DNA from: Corallium rubrum
Lineage: Eukaryota; Cnidaria; Anthozoa; Scleralcyonacea; Coralliidae
NCBI GenBank assembly: GCA_964035015.1
Contig: OZ036003.1
Span: forward strand, 4,124,907-4,188,906
DNA length: 64,000 bases
Direction: 5' to 3'
A model generated the notes under the pieces. That model did no database searches. It was not told the DNA's origin and saw only the letters and a program-made list of their open reading frames with translations. Below, one piece after another: positions 1 through 64,000 of this stretch (position 1 is its first letter; each line of letters starts with the position of its first letter). A program made the position numbers and the translations under genes.

Positions 1-262
1 TCCTTCCTTCCTTCCTTCCTTCCTCCCTTCCTCCGTCCCTTCCGTTCCTCCCTCCGTCCGTCCCTCCCTCTCTACGTCCGCCCCTCCGCCCGATCCGTCC
101 ATCCGTCCCTGCCTCCGTCCGTCTTGTCCTTCGGCAGTATATCTAACCTTACTATATTTCGTCCTGTGCTCCCTCGTTCCCACTTTCTGTCCTTCGGTTC
201 ATCCCGTCTTCTCTCCAGCCGTCCTTCCGTCTCTCCCTCCATCCGTCGCTCCGTCCGTCCTG
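1..262. repeat. Degenerate pyrimidine-rich tetranucleotide satellite (TCCx)n
   Basis: Stretches of TCCT, TCCG and TCCC run from the window edge to about 262, interrupted by a less regular patch at 130-190. The array continues off the left edge. Confidence 0.9.
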
Positions 263-524
263 CAATATGTATTTCAGAATTTTAATCATTTTTATGTACA
301 TGCATGTATGTACTGTTGTTTTATACTATAAATACAAGCGCGCGTTGACTGCATATTTACATGCAATACTTTCTCGTGTTCATCTCAGCATCACGTAATC
401 AAACCATACAAAGTGTTTATACTCTAATAATTCTGGAACGCGTTTCGACTTTGTCGCCTAAACGACAAGCTTTCCAAGGACGAAGAAACAGTGTCAGCGC
501 TTGTTTGACTTCCGATTAAAGATA
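263..524. other. Unannotated intergenic sequence
   Basis: AT-rich sequence between the pyrimidine satellite and the 300-bp triplication. No ORF, RNA or repeat was recognised in it. 2216-2500 and 2769-3128, nearer the NDH-2 start, are likewise unassigned; the latter should hold its 5' leader. Confidence 0.5.
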
Positions 525-1009
525 TGATCTTTCTGAAATCTGAATGCCCTTTTAACTATTAAATGTTTGAAGTGTTTACGTGTTAGGCGCTCGGCCAAGA
601 TGTTTTAGCTATTGGTTTACACGCAGAAATCCACCGTGCTTGGCACTGTTTATGTTACATGTAGACGTATTCAATACTTTTTCAAAAAACGCGTTGAACA
701 TTGATTTATTGAGACGCATCAATGCCTATGTTACCAGAGTCTAAAACATAGACATATGAAATATAAAAAAATCATATTCTTTAACAATGCGATTAGCGTC
801 CGCGTTTCCTGTTTTTGCCGATTTACCAACTATGATTTACCTAACCTTACCGTGTGTTCAAACATTTTAGCATAGGGTTAGAGATTTCCAGATTGGGGTT
901 AATCGTTAGAAATTAACGATTGTTATTTCTATAGATGACACGTAAGGGTACATGTTGAAGGGTGTAGTCAAGTTATAACGTTTTTGCTCAGACACAGAGC
1001 CGTTGATAG

Positions 1010-1066
<57 letters not shown>

Positions 1067-2215
1067 CAGCAGGGGCAACTGCCCCCCCCCTCCCCCGAGA
1101 AAATACAAAATATGATTTTTATAATGTCACACATCACATTTGTTCCCAGAGTCATAGAATAAAGAACTAACTATGCTCGTTTAATATCATAACTCAGACA
1201 ATGAGTTTTCGCGTTGCGTTCGCGCTTTATCCCTAACTATTATTTTACATTCAAATGTTTCACTTTTCACGAAAATATTCGGAAGTTCGTTCCGAAGTTC
1301 ACAAGTTCGTTGGGAAGTTCAAAGCTCATTTTACCACGAAGTTCGTAACGAACTTCTGAAGATTTTGGTGAAAAGTGACAAGTGAGTTGCAAATGACTGT
1401 AGTTCTGTAGTTTTAGACAAAATCTTTTGTAAAAATGAGAGAATGTGTCTTAAAAAGTATGTTCTAAAATGTTGCTCAAATATGATGTCAGATCGCGGGA
1501 AATGCCATTTCAGAGACTCAAATTTCAAAAATTTTCCGGAGGAGCATACCCCTGGACCTCCCTAGAAATTGACCACTCTTACTAACTGCCTCCCTGACTA
1601 AAAAATCCTGCCTACACCCCTGCTCAGACAAGAGTGTTATAAAACGGTTCGAATCAATATTTCTGAAACCTGAATAGGCTTTGAATTAATGTTTGAAGTG
1701 TTAACATGATAAGCGCTGGGCCGAGATGTTTAACTATAGCTAATTCACAAGCAGAAATTTTCAGGCTGTTCTTTGCCACAGCGTGTGGCATGTGCCATAC
1801 GTATGGCATGATCACACGCTTATTGTGTTGAGTTCTAACATTACACTCGAGCGAAATTAAATAAGTAATGATATTTTTTGATGCGATTATAGGGACCGCG
1901 TTTCATGTTTTAACTAATGTTTCAAATGTACTGTTGACATGTTAGGCCCTTCGCCAAGATGTCTTAGCTATATGTCTGATTGTCTGACATGTCTGTATAT
2001 ATACGCAGAAAGAAATCAACTGTACTTGGTACTGCTTGAGTTACATGTTGGCGTATAAAATACTTATTCAAAAAGCGCGTTGATCATTGTTGAGACAAAT
2101 CAATTCATGTGTTACCAGAGTCCATGCATGTAAAGATTAGAACGAAAGCGATATATTATCACATTCTTTTAACAATGCGATTAGCGATCGGGTTTCCTGT
2201 TTTTCCCAATTTAAG
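525..2215. repeat. Old tandem triplication, about 300 bp per unit, split by a hAT element
   Basis: Three diverged units are recognisable at about 525-838, 1655-1910 and 1911-2215. Shared landmarks are ATGTTTGAAGTGTT, a GCCAAGATGT block, an ACGCAGAAA block, GTGTTACCAGAGTC (units 1 and 3) and AACAATGCGATTAGCG. Units are perhaps 75-80 percent alike by eye. Units 1 and 2 are separated by the hAT element at 995-1622. No coding frame was seen. Confidence 0.65.
995..1622. mobile_element. hAT-superfamily nonautonomous element with a 55-G tract
   Basis: The element starts CAGAGCCG and ends ACACCCCTG, and is flanked by the perfect 8-bp direct repeat CTCAGACA at 987-994 and 1623-1630. An 8-bp duplication with CAGNG-type ends is diagnostic of hAT. 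An uninterrupted run of 55 G occupies 1011-1065. The interior holds ATGCCATTTCAGAGACTC and a TCCGGAGGAGCA...CCTGGACC block resembling parts of the hAT elements at 11704 and 44483, so the three are relatives. No transposase was seen. Confidence 0.85.
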
Positions 2216-2500
2216 GGCTAGAATTAAGCATTATTGTTACGTTATTAAGGGCATTTAAAAATACCCCTAATAATTATTGTCGATTATTGATGATCCGTGA
2301 GAGCATATGCTGATATGTCGCAAGGTTATCAAGCATTTTCAGTATGTTTTAGTATTGTTCAATCATTATCTGTAGGCCAAATAGATACCAGTATCCGCAT
2401 GTACGCATTGCGTACCTATTTTTATATAATATACTGTCGCTACGCTAGATCCCAGGAACACTCGAAGGGCCAGCACGATTCTGGGCCAGGTCGACCTCAC

Positions 2501-2768
2501 TACCAAAATTGAGGATTATCCTTAATTGTCAACTCGCCCAGAATTAAGGATAATCCTTAATTTTAAATGAAAACTCATCCCCCATACCCCCTAACCACAA
2601 CCCCCCGGTAGCCCTAAACCTAACCAAAAAACCCCGGACCCTAAACCTAGTCACAACCCTCCGAAAAAATGACCCACTTCTCAAACCCCGACCACAACAC
2701 CCCTAAATTAAGGCCATGTCTTAATTCGAGCCCTATTTTACAATTGAGATATACACTTAATTTTGGTA
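2501..2768. mobile_element. Small foldback element, TACCAAAATT ends
   Basis: Left end TACCAAAATTGAGGATTATCC; the right end, read on the minus strand, is TACCAAAATTAAGTGTAT. An internal palindrome AAGGATAATCCTTAATT lies near 2540. No clear target duplication was found, so the superfamily is unknown. The interior (2570-2700) is C-rich low complexity. It lies just upstream of the NDH-2 start and may overlap its promoter. Confidence 0.5.
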
Positions 2769-3128
2769 AGAGATCGTGTTGTCTGGGCAGGACCTTTTTG
2801 CGACTGTTGCTAGGCCTTCTCGTTTCCAGCCTCTCCCCAGTTTTCCCAAGAACCCAAGCCGACTACGCGGCCAAGCTCATGGCCCACCGTACATTGGCGT
2901 GTCAACCAATAGATTGCGAGCGTTCGCCGGCGAACGCTATACACGAAAAATAACTGTGGGTGACTGCAGGCGCTCCTTTCAACTGTTTGTCCCAATCCCC
3001 AGCGCCGGCTACGCAGGCTAAAATTCTAATTAAAATTCATCAAAATTCTAATTTTGGAAACAGGTTCATTGCATGTATATATTTATTCTCTTCTGTTGTC
3101 GCATATTAAAGTTATTGATGATTTGAGA

Positions 3129-61697
<58,569 letters not shown>

Positions 61698-61979
61698 CCA
61701 GGTAGAACGTATTGATATAAAAGGGTGATTTCTCCGGTAGATAAGAGACAGTGGACACAGACTACATCGCAGCTACCTTTATAACGTTGTTTTCGTAAGA
61801 TTTCCGTTTTTAATCTCAACCAAAAATCAAATACGAACTTATCCTACCCATAACGAAGAACGCTAACTTAATTATATATATATATACGTAATTAATATGT
61901 AGTCTTAATATCTTAACTGTATCCTTAGTGTGTAATAATTGAATGTAGTAATGTATGATAGACGTGTAAATAGTAAAAC

Positions 61980-62047
61980 TCTAATTATTTTAATCTTGTT
62001 TTAGGGCCTAGATGAAAATTACGCTTGTAATTCTAGTTACCCTGGTT

Positions 62048-62078
<31 letters not shown>
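61980..62078 (+). mobile_element. CR1-like 3' end with (TTA)n tail
   Basis: TTAGGGCCTAGATG, then TTGTAATTCTAGTTACCCTG and GTTAAATAAAGTGTTATTAT, is a typical 3' terminus of CR1/L2-type retrotransposons. The AATAAA at about 62048 is the element's own signal. It could also serve as the polyadenylation signal of NDH-2. The 5' boundary is not clear. Confidence 0.55.
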
Positions 62079-62130
62079 ACCCTAACCCTAACCGTAAAAA
62101 AGCAAATGTCCACTCAAAAAGTAAATGTCC

Positions 62131-62225
62131 ACTGGATCAAGACTAAAGTTAGTGGACAAGACACATCAAGGATATATATATAGCCAGGTAGAACAGTATA
62201 TAATAGCCGGTATTGATATAAGATA
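62131..62225 (+). repeat. Duplicated scrap of NDH-2 exon 7 end
   Basis: ACTGGATCAAGACTAAAGTT and AGTGGACAAGACACATCAAG repeat 61651-61720 (the last 15 codons, the stop and some 3' sequence) with a few changes and two short insertions (TATATA; TATATAATAGC). Not translated: it lies in the 3' region. A second AATAAA signal follows at 62269. Confidence 0.85.
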
Positions 62226-62734
62226 AGGTCCACAAGTTTATCAATTATTTGTAAGGTGTTACCCTCTTGAAATAAAGCTTTTATCTTATCTTATAACATG
62301 AGCATAAAAAAAGTTGAGAAATTCTCTGTCTTCTACTCGATGAAGCAGGCAAGATGTTTGCCTGTGGGCACCGGGCAGACTAGACAGATATAGAATATAA
62401 TAGCACATATAGTCCCCTACTAATACCTGGAAAAACGTAAATAATAGAACTAATTGAAATTAACAAATGCGATTGCGCATAATTTTATTTTGGCGACATT
62501 TACGGCAGATTAACTCATACATTGTTCCAAATCTTTAAGTTCTTCCAAATCTTTAATTTTTAATTAGGATTTTCAAGAACTTTCTAGAGATTTTCTAAAG
62601 ACTTCCAAAGAGATTTGCGAGTTGTTTGTTTTTAATTTTTTAGGGTTTTAAATATATTTTTAAGATCAAAGATTTAATGGTTTGTATGTATTTAAAATTT
62701 TAAAATAATTTGTTGAGATACATTGTAATTTCAA

Positions 62735-62835
62735 GGATTTGTTGTAGCCGAGCTTTCGTCCTTGTAATTCAGGATCTGAAGACGTCCTGACGCTCAGATA
62801 CAATAAATCCTTCAAATTACGTGGTGTCTCCTTAA
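62735..62835 (-). mobile_element. Penelope-family terminal scrap
   Basis: The minus strand has GGAGACACCACGTAATTTGA, then a hammerhead-like stem region with AAGGACGAAAGCTCGGC. It relates to the terminal sequence of the 14757 and 37698 elements; the hammerhead core is degraded. Confidence 0.5.
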
Positions 62836-63081
62836 TGTGTTCAAGCTTTTGCTAACATCTTGAGTATTTTTTGAATGTTCAAGATTTTTGAGATGTTTAC
62901 AGATTTTGAAGATTTTTTGAAAGATTTTTAAGGATTTTAAAGCGTGCATAAATCAAGTTAATTGCCCCGGGCTAATATAAATAAACAACGCGGTACATCA
63001 AAGAAAACCGAGGTGATCGTGAACTAATATATAGGTTATATTAGAAGTAATATTGGGCATTTCACTCGATTACATAGCATT

Positions 63082-63312
63082 TTCTAAGGATTTTGGGTGA
63101 AGGAAAATTCGAGTGTAGAATATATACATTTTAAGACCAAACCGGCACCAGTTGCGAAAAATGCAACTTCGCATTGCACTAGAATCGCACGGTCGCGGGT
63201 TCAATTCCTGCCGGAAGGCCTGTGTAGTTGCATTTTTCGCAACTGGTCCCGGTTTGGTCTTAAAATATATATATTCTACATTCCAATTTTCCTTCACCCA
63301 AAATCCTTAGAA
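63082..63312. mobile_element. Foldback element, 87-bp arms, tRNA-like B box in the loop
   Basis: TTCTAAGGATTTTGGGTGAA, AAATGCAACT and intervening bases pair over 87 nt with the right arm with about five mismatches. The loop holds TCGCGGGTTCAATTCCTGCC, a good polymerase III B box. An arm fragment (CGGGACCAGTTGCGAAAATG) recurs at 17575, so it is an interspersed family. Confidence 0.75.
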
Positions 63313-63569
63313 CATAATGTATAGGTTATTGACCTTGTATATTAAATGACCTATATGGCTTTAAAACTACGTCTAGAATACTATTTTTTGGTTAAATAAG
63401 TCGGAGACGGCTAAATAGCTTAGTTACCTCCTTCTCGGAAACTAACCTATACATAATGAAAACTTATTTTCACGGAACCATACATTATTTAATTATTGAT
63501 TGTCCGATTGAAATGTTAAGGGTTCTTGTGTTTGTACATAAAATTAGAATCCCGGGTATAGATAACGAT

Positions 63570-63668
63570 GATGTTATGATGATCATTATAATAATAATAG
63601 CAATAATAATAGTACTAATCATAATAATAATCATAATAATTATAATCATAATTATTATAATGATATTA
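63570..63668. repeat. Imperfect (ATA)n/(ATC)n trinucleotide repeat
   Basis: About 95 bp of ATA, ATC and ATT triplets. Its translations in several frames are poly-isoleucine and are not genes. Confidence 0.9.
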
Positions 63669-64000
63669 TGCATGGGGAAACGTGGGAGTAAGGAAAGGCA
63701 TATTCGAATGGGACTTGATATTGCCATTGCAGCTGTTTATTGTTTCACAAATCCCAATAATTAGGAATGTCGGAACTGAATTAAAATATACTGTCTTCAC
63801 GACTGACCTAAAATTAAAGATTCCGTCCACTCCTTTCTGCATGTACGAAACTAATGTTTACATCCTTATTTACGAAAAAAAAATTGATAGTTATTCGCGA
63901 TTGTGAGCTTGTACATTACTTGTACTCGAGACAAATCATTTTAAGAAGAAATAGAAGAAAACTGATAAGATATCCTCGCCGAATCGCTTGGTTTTCTTCC

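Noticed and set aside
62078..62095. Interstitial telomere repeat (AACCCTAACCCTAACC)
   Set aside because: Only about 2.5 units directly after a (TTA)n tail; too short to call a telomere or fusion point.
63456..63764. Isoleucine-rich ORFs
   Set aside because: Products of the (ATA)n trinucleotide repeat.

Overview
The window looks like nuclear DNA of an early-branching animal, most plausibly a cnidarian. It is AT-rich, genes are split by long introns, and it holds many DNA transposon families, Penelope-like and CR1-like retroelements and long microsatellites. The host gene is a type II NADH dehydrogenase, a family found in non-bilaterian and some other invertebrate animals. The species assignment is an inference; nothing here fixes it.

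One host gene spans almost the whole window on the + strand (3129-61697). It is a calcium-binding alternative NADH:ubiquinone oxidoreductase (external NDH-2/NDE type). I rebuilt it as seven coding exons: 3129-3618, 16699-16947, 25103-25236, 32306-32523, 37010-37182, 43368-43446 and 61265-61697. All six introns have GT/AG ends and compatible phases, giving an uninterrupted 591-residue protein. Only about 1.8 kb of the 58.6 kb between start and stop is coding; the introns are filled with transposable elements.

Layout. 1-3128: upstream region with a pyrimidine microsatellite, an old 300-bp triplication, a hAT element carrying a 55-G tract (995-1622) and a small foldback. Intron 1 (3619-16698): a broken SANT/Myb-like ORF, GGATCC-rich satellites, a 98-bp tandem array, a CR1-like retrotransposon cut by a 2.2-kb hAT element (8-bp target duplication GTTCAACC), and a Penelope-like remnant. 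Intron 2 (16948-25102): microsatellites, a TA-flanked MITE and a PIF/Harbinger transposon with both of its genes (19843-23993). Intron 3 (25237-32305): a TTAA-flanked THAP-like element, then a recent complex rearrangement in which a 1085-bp block is duplicated around a 2.5-kb partial copy of that Harbinger. Intron 4 (32524-37009): a Harbinger-like MITE and repeat family R, copy 1. Intron 5 (37183-43367): a Penelope-like foldback with a recognisable hammerhead ribozyme, and a 4.3-kb TTAA-flanked element with long inverted ends. Intron 6 (43447-61264): R copy 2, invaded by a small hAT and by a 10.9-kb EnSpm/CACTA element. The CACTA carries a 643-residue transposase and a second six-exon gene (RS domain plus DUF4806) whose frame is broken by a 50-bp tandem duplication; it is itself invaded by a non-LTR retrotransposon. 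Paired MITEs follow, one with a hexanucleotide expansion.

After 61697: a duplicated scrap of the last coding exon, CR1-like 3' ends with polyadenylation signals, and a long foldback. The NDH-2 enzyme would oxidise NADH without pumping protons, probably at the outer face of the mitochondrial inner membrane under calcium control. Every other coding sequence recognised here belongs to mobile elements.
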